Shown piece by piece: positions 21,452 to 28,987 of a stretch of 64,000 nt of DNA (position 1 is the first letter of the stretch; every line of letters starts with the position of its first letter). The DNA comes from Anatilimnocola floriformis. Its GTDB lineage: Bacteria; Planctomycetota; Planctomycetia; Pirellulales; Pirellulaceae. The stretch covers positions 5,704,001 through 5,768,000 of the forward strand of contig NZ_JAMLFW010000001.1 in assembly GCF_024256385.1 (NCBI RefSeq), in the 5' to 3' direction. The position numbers were made by a program, and so were the translations under genes. Under the pieces are notes generated by a model. It worked only from the letters and a program-made list of their open reading frames with translations. It did no database searches and was not told the origin of the DNA.

Positions 21452-22084
21452 ATGTACGTCCCTGGTGCGTTTCAAGTCGCGGATTCGGAACAGATTGCGG
21501 CATTCATTGCCGAGCACAGCTTTGCAGCGGTGATCACGCAGCACGCCGGCGCTCCGTTCGCCAGCCACGTGCCGTTGCTGTACGAGCAAACCGCCGGGCC
21601 GCTCGGAACACTTGTTGGCCATCTAGCGCGGCCGAATCCGCAATGGGAAGACGCCGCTCACGAGCCGGCTGGCATTCCAGCGCTGGCCATTTTTAGCGGC
21701 CCGCATACCTACATTTCGCCCACTTGGTATGCCGAACCGAACACGGTGCCAACCTGGAATTACATCGCCGTGCATGCCACCGGCCGGCTGAAGTTGATCA
21801 CTGATCAGGAGCGTTTGCTGCAGCTGCTCGGCCGCACCGTCGACTTTTACGAGTCGCCGCAGCCGCAGCCTTGGCGACTCGAAGATCAAAATGCCGAGTT
21901 CATCGAAAAGCTCTGCGGCGGGATCGTTGGCTTTGAGCTCGTGATCGAAAAGCTCGAAGGGAAATGGAAGCTGAATCAGAACCACACGGCAGCTCGCCGC
22001 GAGCGGGTGATGCAGGTGCTGGAAAAATCGTCCCGCCGAGATGACCAGGAAGTAGCCGCGGCCATGCGGAAATTGCCGAAGTAG
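21452..22084 (+). CDS. FMN-binding split-barrel protein, PaiB family
   Basis: The 210-residue product starts MYVPGAFQVADSEQIAAFI and carries the PaiB pattern: FAAVITQHAGAPFASHVPLL, GHLARPNPQW, AIFSGPHTYISPTWY, VPTWNYIAVHATGR and a C-terminal helix with WKLNQNHTAARRERV. In Bacillus subtilis PaiB affects sporulation and protease genes, but most members are simply flavin-binding proteins of unknown role. It follows the ArsR-type regulator in the same direction; shared regulation is a guess. Confidence 0.88.
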   Translation: MYVPGAFQVADSEQIAAFIAEHSFAAVITQHAGAPFASHVPLLYEQTAGPLGTLVGHLARPNPQWEDAAHEPAGIPALAIFSGPHTYISPTWYAEPNTVPTWNYIAVHATGRLKLITDQERLLQLLGRTVDFYESPQPQPWRLEDQNAEFIEKLCGGIVGFELVIEKLEGKWKLNQNHTAARRERVMQVLEKSSRRDDQEVAAAMRKLPK

Positions 22085-22176
22085 GGCTTCCCTCGCCTCC
22101 CGCCTCCTGGCCTTTGCACCGTATAATCGTGCGCTCTGCATTCTGCCTTCTTCCTTCTGCCTTCCCGAGAGCTCCC

Positions 22177-23448
22177 ATGCCTGTTGTTGGCACTTTCCCT
22201 ACGTTGCGTTCCGAAATCGCCGGTGTCAAAGTGGTCGACCTGGCCCAGCAGTTTGGCACGCCGACCTATGTCTACGACGCCGCGTCGATCGTCGAGCGTA
22301 TCAACGATCTGAAGCAGTTCGACGTCATTCGCTTCGCTCAAAAGGCCTGCTCGAACATCGCCATCCTCAACCTCTGCCGGCAGAACGGCGTGGTGGTCGA
22401 TGCGGTCAGCGGCGGTGAGATTCACCGGGCACAAAAAGCCGGTTACAAGCCCGGCAACGTCGAACATCCCGAAATCGTTTACACGGCTGACGTCTTTGAT
22501 CGTGATACGCTCGACCTGGTCGTGAAGCTGAAGATCCCGGTCAACTGCGGCTCGCCCGACATGATCGATCAGCTCGGCGAAAAAGCCCCCGGCAGCTCGA
22601 TCACGCTGCGGATCAATCCCGGCTTTGGTCACGGCCACAGCCAAAAGACGAACACTGGCGGCGAACAATCGAAGCATGGCATCTGGCACGAACAGCTCGA
22701 CGACTGCGTCGCCCGCGCCGCGAAAGCCCAGATCAAGATCACCGGCATTCACATGCACATCGGCAGCGGCACCGACTTGCATCACCTGTCGCAAGTTTGC
22801 GGCTCGATGGAAAAAGTCGTCGAAAAGATCGGCGCCTCAGTCGACACGATCAGCGCCGGCGGCGGCTTGCCGATTCCGTACAACACCAAGCAATCGTACG
22901 TCGACCTCGATCAATATTTCCAGCTGTGGGATGCTTCGCGCAAACGCCTGGAAGCCAAGCTCGGTCACAAGATCACGCTCGAAATCGAGCCAGGCCGATA
23001 TCTCGTCGCCGAGAGTGGTTACCTCGTCAGCGAAGTCCGCACCGTGAAGAAGATGGGGAACAACACGTTCTACCTGCTCGATGCCGGCTTCAATAACCTG
23101 GCCCGGCCGATTCTCTACGGTTCGTATCACCCCATGTCGCTGGCCCCGGTTAGCGGCGCGACGAACCTGCCGGAACAAGACGTCGTGGTCGGCGGCCCAC
23201 TCTGCGAATCGGGCGACATCTTCACGCAAGAAGAAGGTGGCTTCGTCTGCACCCGCAAACTGCCGCAAGCCAAGGTCGGCGACTACCTCGTGCTCGAACG
23301 CGCCGGCGCCTACGGCTTTGTGATGGCTTCGAACTACAACAGCAAACCGCTCGCGGCTGAAGTCCTCATCCAAAACGGCAAGCCGCATTTGATCCGCGCT
23401 CGGCAGACGTTTGAAGATATTACTCGCGGCGAAGTGATTCCGAGCTAA
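22177..23448 (+). CDS. lysA: Diaminopimelate decarboxylase
   Basis: Starting at ATG 22177 (MPVVGTFPTLRS) the product is 423 residues, normal for LysA. The PLP-binding lysine lies in FAQKACSNIAIL, the glycine loop in SAGGGLPIPYN, and the substrate-site region in GPLCESGD and ERAGAYGFVMASNYNSKP. It decarboxylates meso-diaminopimelate to lysine, the last step of lysine synthesis. An upstream extension to 22114 lies in pyrimidine-rich repeat-like sequence and is rejected. A TATAAT sequence occurs at 22122-22127 without an obvious -35. Confidence 0.95.
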   Translation: MPVVGTFPTLRSEIAGVKVVDLAQQFGTPTYVYDAASIVERINDLKQFDVIRFAQKACSNIAILNLCRQNGVVVDAVSGGEIHRAQKAGYKPGNVEHPEIVYTADVFDRDTLDLVVKLKIPVNCGSPDMIDQLGEKAPGSSITLRINPGFGHGHSQKTNTGGEQSKHGIWHEQLDDCVARAAKAQIKITGIHMHIGSGTDLHHLSQVCGSMEKVVEKIGASVDTISAGGGLPIPYNTKQSYVDLDQYFQLWDASRKRLEAKLGHKITLEIEPGRYLVAESGYLVSEVRTVKKMGNNTFYLLDAGFNNLARPILYGSYHPMSLAPVSGATNLPEQDVVVGGPLCESGDIFTQEEGGFVCTRKLPQAKVGDYLVLERAGAYGFVMASNYNSKPLAAEVLIQNGKPHLIRARQTFEDITRGEVIPS

Positions 23449-23488
23449 GTCGTCGAACCGCTCCGCGGTCGATGAATGAATTGAGAGC
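23448..23488. repeat. Short dispersed palindromic repeat after lysA (copy 1)
   Basis: This sequence starts in the lysA stop codon with AGTCGTCGA, holds a small hairpin ACCGC/GCGGT, and continues TCGATGAAT. It resembles the sequence after the RNase HII-like gene at 40632-40673 over about 40 bases, including the position directly at the stop codon. It may help end transcription or be a dispersed element. Confidence 0.45.
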
Positions 23489-23536
23489 ACACGTAATTTT
23501 CGCGCACTGTGCTCTATCGCAGGATAGAATTCAAGT

Positions 23537-23776
23537 ATGACCAGCATCAGTCTGCAAGAATTCCAGCGAGATCCCGCCTCCGTCCTTGAACGGATTGTCG
23601 CTGGCGAGAGCTTTGTCCTTACAGACGGGAGCCGTATGGTTGCTGAAGTACGCCCCGTTGATCCACAGCGCTCAGCGCCGCGGCCATTCGGCTTAGCTAA
23701 AGGGGAGTTTGTCGTTCCCGCTGAGTTTGACCTGCCACTGCCCGAAGAGATCCTGGCTGCATTTGAAGGCCGATGA
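23537..23776 (+). CDS. Antitoxin of a type II toxin-antitoxin pair (Phd/YefM-like)
   Basis: The 79-residue protein has the short Phd/YefM-type DNA-binding start (SISLQEFQRDPASVLERI) with the VLTDGSRMVAEVRPVD strand region, then a tail FDLPLPEEILAAFEGR likely to bind the toxin. Its stop overlaps the start of the PIN-domain gene by four bases (ATGA), the classic arrangement for such pairs. The antitoxin would neutralise the toxin and repress the shared promoter. Confidence 0.8.
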   Translation: MTSISLQEFQRDPASVLERIVAGESFVLTDGSRMVAEVRPVDPQRSAPRPFGLAKGEFVVPAEFDLPLPEEILAAFEGR

Positions 23777-24165
23777 GAATCATTCTTGATACTCACGTTT
23801 TTCTGTGGTTCGTCTCAGGTGATCCTCGACTCCCGACCCGTTATAGGTCCGAGATTCAATCGCCTGAGAACGACATCTTTTTGAGTGCAGCTTCTATCTG
23901 GGAAGCAGTGATTAAAAACCAACTTGGCCACCTTCCTCTACCCGAGAAGGCCAGTGTGTATTTGCCTCAGCAGCGACTCATGCATGGCATTCACTCGCTA
24001 CCAATTGATGAAAACGATATGGCTGCACTTTCAAACTTGCCTGCTCATCATCGGGATCCCTTCGACCGAATGATTATCGCGCAAGCCGTCAAGCATTCGT
24101 TGGTGCTGGCATCTTTGGATTCGCAATTCAGCGCTTATCCTGTGGCACTGCTTCCTTCCACGTGA
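23773..24165 (+). CDS. PIN-domain ribonuclease toxin (VapC-like)
   Basis: At 130 residues this is a normal VapC-sized PIN protein. The acidic metal-site residues are visible: D6 in ILDTHVFLWF, E44 in SIWEAVIK, D95 or D98 in HHRDPFDRMI, and D116 in LASLDSQF. PIN toxins cut specific RNAs such as tRNAs. It overlaps its antitoxin by four bases. Base composition of the pair looks slightly more A/T-rich than lysA before it, which would fit horizontal transfer, but this was judged by eye. Confidence 0.88.
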   Translation: MRIILDTHVFLWFVSGDPRLPTRYRSEIQSPENDIFLSAASIWEAVIKNQLGHLPLPEKASVYLPQQRLMHGIHSLPIDENDMAALSNLPAHHRDPFDRMIIAQAVKHSLVLASLDSQFSAYPVALLPST

Positions 24166-24194
24166 TGCGACTTTGCCGCCGTGAAGCTACGAGT

Positions 24195-24701
24195 TCAAGG
24201 TGCCAGCGGAATCTTCTGCTCCGCGAGTAACTGACTGAGCGACTCCTGCAACTTCGGTTCGTGAGCGATTTGCAGGGCGTGTTGCTGTTTGCCGCCGACG
24301 ATATAGTTGGCGTTCGAGCAGTGGAAGCAGATGAGCAGGATTACTTGCTTGCCCTGGTGCTCGACCGTGATCGCATGCCGCGGAGCAAAGCAGGCCGCGC
24401 CGCTGTGTTGATCGGTGGCGGTGACGGCTTGTTGCAGTTCGGCCAGCAGCTTTTTTCGCACCGCAGCGTCGGTGATCTTTAAACTGCCCAGGGCCGGATA
24501 TCCCTGGACCTTCGGCATGTCTTGCGGATAGGGCTCGGACGGTTCGACCCAGCCGGGATCGATCGAAGTGAGCTCCCAGGTTGCGGCTTGTTCCAAGGGA
24601 ACCGCGAGGTCGTTCGGCAAGCCGGTTGAGCGCGAAGCACCGCAGCCGGCGCTGGCCAGCGTGATGAGAATGACGACGAGAACGATAGTGGTTCTAAACA
24701 T
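24195..24701 (-). CDS. Lipoprotein of unknown function
   Basis: From ATG 24701 the 168-residue product has a signal segment with lipobox LASAGC (Cys20), so it should be lipid-anchored. Further on it has three cysteines in a run (GAACFAPRH and LLICFHCSNANY) that could bind metal or form disulfides. I recognise no family. It faces the toxin gene convergently with only a 29-base gap. Confidence 0.65.
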   Translation of the reverse strand: MFRTTIVLVVILITLASAGCGASRSTGLPNDLAVPLEQAATWELTSIDPGWVEPSEPYPQDMPKVQGYPALGSLKITDAAVRKKLLAELQQAVTATDQHSGAACFAPRHAITVEHQGKQVILLICFHCSNANYIVGGKQQHALQIAHEPKLQESLSQLLAEQKIPLAP

Positions 24702-25298
24702 GCGCAATGGATTGGCAGTGACTCAGGGAATCCAGCAGGATGAGCCGGTAATGATAGAGCGTAAGGCTCGCGGGTGGGCATTCTACTCGGGCACGAAATT
24801 GCAGCGTGGAGATCGCAGTTTGCTCGGTTCGCCGCCGCTCTGCGGGCACTTAGTGAGGTGCTGCCCCGCTTGAGCAACCGCGATTAAAGCCACCCGATTT
24901 AGCGGCAATAAAGTACGATATTCTACTTGCGATATCACCTTCAAATATTGACATAAAGTATTCTAGGAAAAGAACTTGCGAACCGATTCGAATTTTGCAT
25001 CAACTGCAATATTCTCGGGGTACGAAAGTGGGGGATCGGTGAGAGCTGCAGGGCGCGATCGGCTTCGATTACTAGGCTGTCAGAATGGTCGCGGCAGACG
25101 TCTTGGAGGGGCGAGTTAGGTACCAAAGCAGCGCTGCCTGTGGGCCCGAGATTTCTTCTTCTAATCCCGGTTGTTTTCCCCCTTGTCACCGAACCGAATT
25201 TTGGCACAATGGGGCGTTTCCCCACGTACCAAAGTCGGGGCCGGGCGTTTGCGTTGTCGCGTTGAGCCGGGCTAGTTGGAAGAAGATAGGAAGCGGTC
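24702..25298. other. Spacer upstream of rplY, partly A/T-rich
   Basis: No supported gene. Bases 24890-25020 are clearly richer in A/T than the surroundings. A candidate promoter for the rplY operon lies at 25183-25210. Confidence 0.5.
25183..25210 (+). promoter_or_regulatory. Candidate promoter of the rplY-pth operon
   Basis: TTGTCA (25183-25188) and CACAAT (25205-25210) are 16 bases apart, giving five and four matches to the -35 and -10 consensus. The rplY start is 89 bases further on. Moderate to weak evidence. Confidence 0.35.
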
Positions 25299-25925
25299 AT
25301 GTCGGATACGCTGGTTGTCAAAAAGCGTGCAAAGCTCGGCACTTCGGCCACTCGTCGCCTTCGTTGGGAAGGCTCGATCCCGGTCAATTTGTATGGCCAC
25401 GGCGAAGCCAATGCCTCGCTGGCAGTGCCGCTGGCTCAGGTCGTCGCGGTCATCAAGCACGGTGGTAAGCTCGTAAAACTGAGCGGCGACATCACCGAGA
25501 CGGCGTTGCTCCGCGAAGTCCAATGGGACACCTACTCGAAGGAAATCATTCACATCGATCTGCTCCGCGTTTCCGAGAAAGAACTCGTTGAAACGACGGT
25601 CGCGGTCGAGCTCAAGGGAACGGCCCCGGGCACTGGCGAAGGTGGCGTGCTGCAGTTTGTGCTGCATGAGCTTCACATCGAATGCCCCGCCATTTCGATT
25701 CCCGAAAAGCTGTACGCCAATATCAACGATCTGCACCTCGGCAAGGCCATTCACGCCAGCGACATTCAGCTGCCGGAAGGGGCCAAGCTCGCCAGTGATC
25801 CGCACCTCGTCATCGTCAGCTGCGTTGCTCCTCACAAGGAAGAAGAAACAGCTGCCGGCCTCGAAGGCACGGTCGAGCCCGAGCTTATCCGCAAGGAAAA
25901 GACCGAAGAAGACGCTGCCGAGTAA
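25299..25925 (+). CDS. rplY: 50S ribosomal protein L25/general stress protein Ctc
   Basis: The 208-residue protein is the long Ctc form: an L25 5S-rRNA-binding domain (RAKLGTSATRRLRWEGSIPVNLYG near residue 10, IHIDLLRVSEKELVETTV) followed by a beta-rich TL5 C-terminal domain (LHIECPAISIPEKLYANINDL). The tail is acidic (EKTEEDAAE). It is 14 bases upstream of pth, a frequent pairing in bacteria. Confidence 0.93.
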   Translation: MSDTLVVKKRAKLGTSATRRLRWEGSIPVNLYGHGEANASLAVPLAQVVAVIKHGGKLVKLSGDITETALLREVQWDTYSKEIIHIDLLRVSEKELVETTVAVELKGTAPGTGEGGVLQFVLHELHIECPAISIPEKLYANINDLHLGKAIHASDIQLPEGAKLASDPHLVIVSCVAPHKEEETAAGLEGTVEPELIRKEKTEEDAAE

Positions 25926-25939
25926 GTTCGCAGGTAGTC

Positions 25940-26563
25940 ATGTTTGCGTGGCTGCGAGGTTGGTGGACAGCAAAAGAATCAGATGCCATGCCGGCGGGAA
26001 TGAAACTGATCGTCGGCTTAGGCAACCCGGGAAAGCAATACGACGGGACGCGGCATAACGTCGGCTTCGCGACTTTGGCGAAGCTGATTGCCACGCGAAC
26101 CAGCGGCCCTGGCAAAGGAAAGTTTCAAGGCGATTTGTACGAAGCCACGATTGCCAGTCAGCGAGTTTTGTTGCTGCTGCCCCTCACTTACATGAACGGC
26201 AGCGGCGGCAGTGTGCTGGCGGCTCGTGATTTTTATAAGATCGAAACAAACGACATCCTGGTGATCTGCGACGACTTCGCCTTGCCCCTCGGCAAGCTCC
26301 GATTTCGAGCGAAAGGGTCCTCCGGAGGTCAAAAAGGGCTCGACGATGTGATTCGCCGACTAGGGACCGATGATGTCCCTCGGCTGCGAATCGGCATCGG
26401 CTCGCCCCCCGCGGGACGCGATATTCCCGGTTATGTCCTCGGCAAGTTTGCTCCCGATGAGCAAGCAGCTGCAGAACAAGCCATTCAGCGTGCCGCGGAA
26501 AGTGCCGAAGCCTGGGTCGAAAAAGGCCTGAGCTTTTGCATGAATCAATACAACGCAGCTTAA
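25940..26563 (+). CDS. pth: Peptidyl-tRNA hydrolase
   Basis: The enzyme frees tRNA from stalled peptidyl-tRNA. Family marks are GLGNPGKQYDGTRHNVGF, with the catalytic histidine in RHNVGF, LLPLTYMNGSGGSV, and CDDFALPLGKLRFRAKGSSGGQKGL, which holds the catalytic-site aspartate. From ATG 25940 it has 207 residues; starts at 25988 or 26000 (MKLIVGLGNPG) would give about 190, closer to the usual size, so the first 20 residues are uncertain. Confidence 0.93.
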   Translation: MFAWLRGWWTAKESDAMPAGMKLIVGLGNPGKQYDGTRHNVGFATLAKLIATRTSGPGKGKFQGDLYEATIASQRVLLLLPLTYMNGSGGSVLAARDFYKIETNDILVICDDFALPLGKLRFRAKGSSGGQKGLDDVIRRLGTDDVPRLRIGIGSPPAGRDIPGYVLGKFAPDEQAAAEQAIQRAAESAEAWVEKGLSFCMNQYNAA

Positions 26564-26642
26564 ATCGCCCCGGGCAACCCTGGCGGCGATATTTCCGAAA
26601 CACCACCACCGGTAATTTTCAGTTCAGTTCGAGGATTTTCCC

Positions 26643-27068
26643 TTGGCAAGCAAAACTAGTGTCTACGAGTGCCTGGTCATTTTCGATTCCAACAAATACG
26701 CGCAAGACCCGGCCAAGGTCGGCAATCAAATTGCCGCTTTGGTGCAGAAGCTCGAGGGCGAAGTCCTGGTCAGCCGCTTGTGGAATGACCAGAAGTTGGC
26801 TTACCCAATCGATGGCCATCGCAAGGGCACGTACTGGCTGACTTACTTCAAACTCAACGGCCAACGGCTCACCGAATTCAATCGCGACCTGGCGATCAAC
26901 GAAACGGTTGTTCGTTCGCTGACGCTGCACGTCGATCCTCGCCTGGTCGAAGCGCTGGTCGAACACGCCAAGGGTGGCCTCAAGCCGCGTGCTCCCGAGC
27001 CGACCGTTGGTGCTCCAGAACGCGTGGTGGAAATGCCCGACCTGGAAGAAGTGGGCGAGCTCAACTAG
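26643..27068 (+). CDS. rpsF: 30S ribosomal protein S6
   Basis: The start is a TTG at 26643 (reading MASKTSVYECLVIFDS), supported by GAGGA nine bases upstream; no nearby in-frame ATG fits. The 141-residue product has the S6 fold pattern YECLVIFDSN, LAYPIDGHRKGTYWLTYF and LTLHVDPRLV. The C-terminal 25 residues (EPTVGAPERVV...) are an extension. S6 binds S18 on the ribosome; ssb follows. Confidence 0.93.
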   Translation: MASKTSVYECLVIFDSNKYAQDPAKVGNQIAALVQKLEGEVLVSRLWNDQKLAYPIDGHRKGTYWLTYFKLNGQRLTEFNRDLAINETVVRSLTLHVDPRLVEALVEHAKGGLKPRAPEPTVGAPERVVEMPDLEEVGELN

Positions 27069-27191
27069 TTCACCCGAAATCGCGCACAGGTTGCGAAGCG
27101 GCACGGCAGCCCCTACACTGCAGTTGGTTAACTTTTGTGCAGTTAGGCAAGTTCGGCCACACCAGCAACACCTGAATGAGGAGTTCCCATC

Positions 27192-27695
27192 ATGGCTAGT
27201 TTCAACCGAGTGATCCTGCTGGGAAACATCACGCGCGATATCGAAGTCAAGCATTTGCAAAGCGGCATGGCCGTGACCGAAATCACGCTTGCCGTCAACG
27301 ATCGCCGCAAGGATCAAAGCGGCTCGTGGATCGAAGAAACAACCTTTGTCGACGTGACGCTCTGGGGCCGGCAAGCAGAAATCTGCGCCGAGTACTTGGG
27401 CAAAGGCTCGCCGATCTTGATCGAAGGTCGGTTGAAGCTGGATCAGTGGGAAAAAGACGGCCAAAAACGCTCGAAACTGCGTGTGGTCGGTGAAAAGATG
27501 CAACTCATGCCTACCGGTGGTGCCAAGGGTGGCGGTGGTGGTCGAGGTGGCAACCGCGGTGGCATGGGTGACGACGGCCCTGGCTTTGATGAATCCGAAT
27601 ACGGCGGCGAATCGTTTTCGGCTCCTGCCCCGCGTGGTGGCGGTGGCGGCCGGTCGCAACCTTCGCCTCCGCCCAGCGACGATATTCCGTTTTAA
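27192..27695 (+). CDS. ssb: Single-stranded DNA-binding protein
   Basis: The 167-residue protein has the OB-fold start [19 protein letters not shown], the ssDNA-binding [24 protein letters not shown], a Gly-rich linker (about residues 115-155, including [12 protein letters not shown]) and the conserved acidic tip DDIPF that recruits repair and replication proteins. It is between rpsF and rplI. Confidence 0.96.
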   Translation: MASFNRVILLGNITRDIEVKHLQSGMAVTEITLAVNDRRKDQSGSWIEETTFVDVTLWGRQAEICAEYLGKGSPILIEGRLKLDQWEKDGQKRSKLRVVGEKMQLMPTGGAKGGGGGRGGNRGGMGDDGPGFDESEYGGESFSAPAPRGGGGGRSQPSPPPSDDIPF

Positions 27696-27766
27696 GTAAT
27701 TGCCGGGTACACCCGGCGCCAATCAACTGCAGCAATCAACACTAATTTGTTAGTTCGAGAACGATC

Positions 27767-28363
27767 ATGACCAAAAGTGCTCTCGCCGCCCGCGGCAGTT
27801 TTCAAGAACTCCCCAAGGGCCCGCACCACACTGTGCAGCTGCTCCTCATTCAATCGGTCGATCACCTCGGCAAGCAAGGTGACATCGTCCATGTGAAGCG
27901 CGGTTACGCTCTCAACTACCTGCTGCCGCAAGGCCTGGCCACGATCGCCACGAACCATCACAAGCGGATGGTCGAAAAGCACCGCGCCAAGCTGCAAGAA
28001 ATCGAGAAGGCTCGCCTCGCGACGCTCCGCCAACTGGCCGACGCCATCGGCAAGCAGAGCATCACGATCGAAGCCAATGCCAACGACGAAGGCCACCTCT
28101 ACGGCAGCGTGAATGCTCACGAAATCGCCCACGCTCTCAAGCAGGCGCATTTCAACATCACCACCGATCAGGTCCGCCTCGAAGGCCCGCTGAAGGAACT
28201 CGGCCTCTATACGGTCAAGATCCACCTCCACCACGAGATCAATGCCGAACTCAAGGTGTGGGTCGTGCCGACCGTCGTCACCGAACCGGCCGCCGACAAA
28301 AAGAAGGCCGACAAGCCGGCTGAAAAGAAGCCCGAAGCGGCTCCGAAGGCCGAAAAGAAGTAA
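27767..28363 (+). CDS. rplI: 50S ribosomal protein L9
   Basis: The protein has 198 residues. After a 20-residue extension the L9 signature follows: VQLLLIQSVDHLGKQGDIVHVKRGYALNYLLPQGLA. A long helix connects to the C-terminal domain (EGHLYGSVNAHEIAHAL...). The Lys/Glu/Pro/Ala-rich tail (KKADKPAEKKPEAAPK) is extra compared with E. coli L9 (149 residues). A G/C hairpin without T-run follows the stop (28371-28390). rpsR is not present between ssb and this gene. Confidence 0.94.
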   Translation: MTKSALAARGSFQELPKGPHHTVQLLLIQSVDHLGKQGDIVHVKRGYALNYLLPQGLATIATNHHKRMVEKHRAKLQEIEKARLATLRQLADAIGKQSITIEANANDEGHLYGSVNAHEIAHALKQAHFNITTDQVRLEGPLKELGLYTVKIHLHHEINAELKVWVVPTVVTEPAADKKKADKPAEKKPEAAPKAEKK

Positions 28364-28401
28364 GTGCTCGGCCGGGGCTCTTTCCCCGGCATTCGAGTTG
28401 C

Positions 28402-28456
28402 ACCGACTCGTTGGAATATTGCGATTCACGTAATATTCCAACCCAAAGGAGTCGGT
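28402..28456 (+). promoter_or_regulatory. Nested hairpin covering the ribosome-binding site of the next gene
   Basis: Two stacked inverted repeats are perfect: outer ACCGACTC (28402-28409) with GAGTCGGT (28449-28456), inner TTGGAATATT (28411-28420) with AATATTCCAA (28432-28441), the inner extendable by GCG/CGT around the loop ATTCA. The Shine-Dalgarno AAAGGAG (28445-28451) has its GAG paired in the outer stem, and the ATG is at 28458, two bases after the stem. This geometry would hide the ribosome-binding site until the stem opens. Confidence 0.6.
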
Positions 28457-28457
28457 C

Positions 28458-28904
28458 ATGGCGAGTTTAGAAGCCATCGGCAGCGGTTTGGCTGGTGCAC
28501 TGGCACTCACCGCGGTTCACGAAACAGCACGCCAGCAAATCTCCACCGCACCGCGGATGGACATGCTCGGCATGCAAGCCATCGAAAAAGGCTTTCGCAG
28601 CGTTAACGCGCAGCCACCGCAAGGGAAGTCGCTCTACGAACTGGCCCTGGCCGGCGATGTGGTCTCGAACGCCATGTATTACAGCATGGTCGCGCAAGGC
28701 AAACCTGAAGATGCCATCCGCCGCGGCGTGATGCTCGGCTTGGCAGCGGGCATTAGTGCCGTTGTTCTTCCCAAGCCCATGGGCCTGCAACCGCAGATCA
28801 ATCGCACGGCAGCCACACAGGCGATGACCATCGGCTGGTATCTGCTTGGCGGCGTGGCAGCGGGTGCCGCATATCAGTTGCTTTCCAAAATCGCCCGCCG
28901 CTAA
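28458..28904 (+). CDS. Small membrane protein of unknown function
   Basis: The 148-residue product starts MASLEAIGSGLAGALALTAVHETARQ. It has a weakly hydrophobic N-terminal helix, a central segment (GDVVSNAMYYSMVAQG, VMLGLAAGISAVVLPKPMG) and a C-terminal membrane segment (TIGWYLLGGVAAGAAYQLL). I do not recognise the family. Its ribosome-binding site AAAGGAG is well placed but lies within a hairpin. It is between rplI and the radical SAM gene in the same direction. Confidence 0.65.
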   Translation: MASLEAIGSGLAGALALTAVHETARQQISTAPRMDMLGMQAIEKGFRSVNAQPPQGKSLYELALAGDVVSNAMYYSMVAQGKPEDAIRRGVMLGLAAGISAVVLPKPMGLQPQINRTAATQAMTIGWYLLGGVAAGAAYQLLSKIARR

Positions 28905-28987
28905 TTCGCATTGCGGCAGACGCAAAATCACTGCGCCGCTACAATGGTGTACATCAGTACCTGCGGCGCGATCGGGCAAAAGGTTTC

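Noticed and set aside
22122-22127. TATAAT as lysA promoter
   Set aside because: Perfect -10 but no -35 at 16-18 bases and not an extended -10; kept only as a remark.
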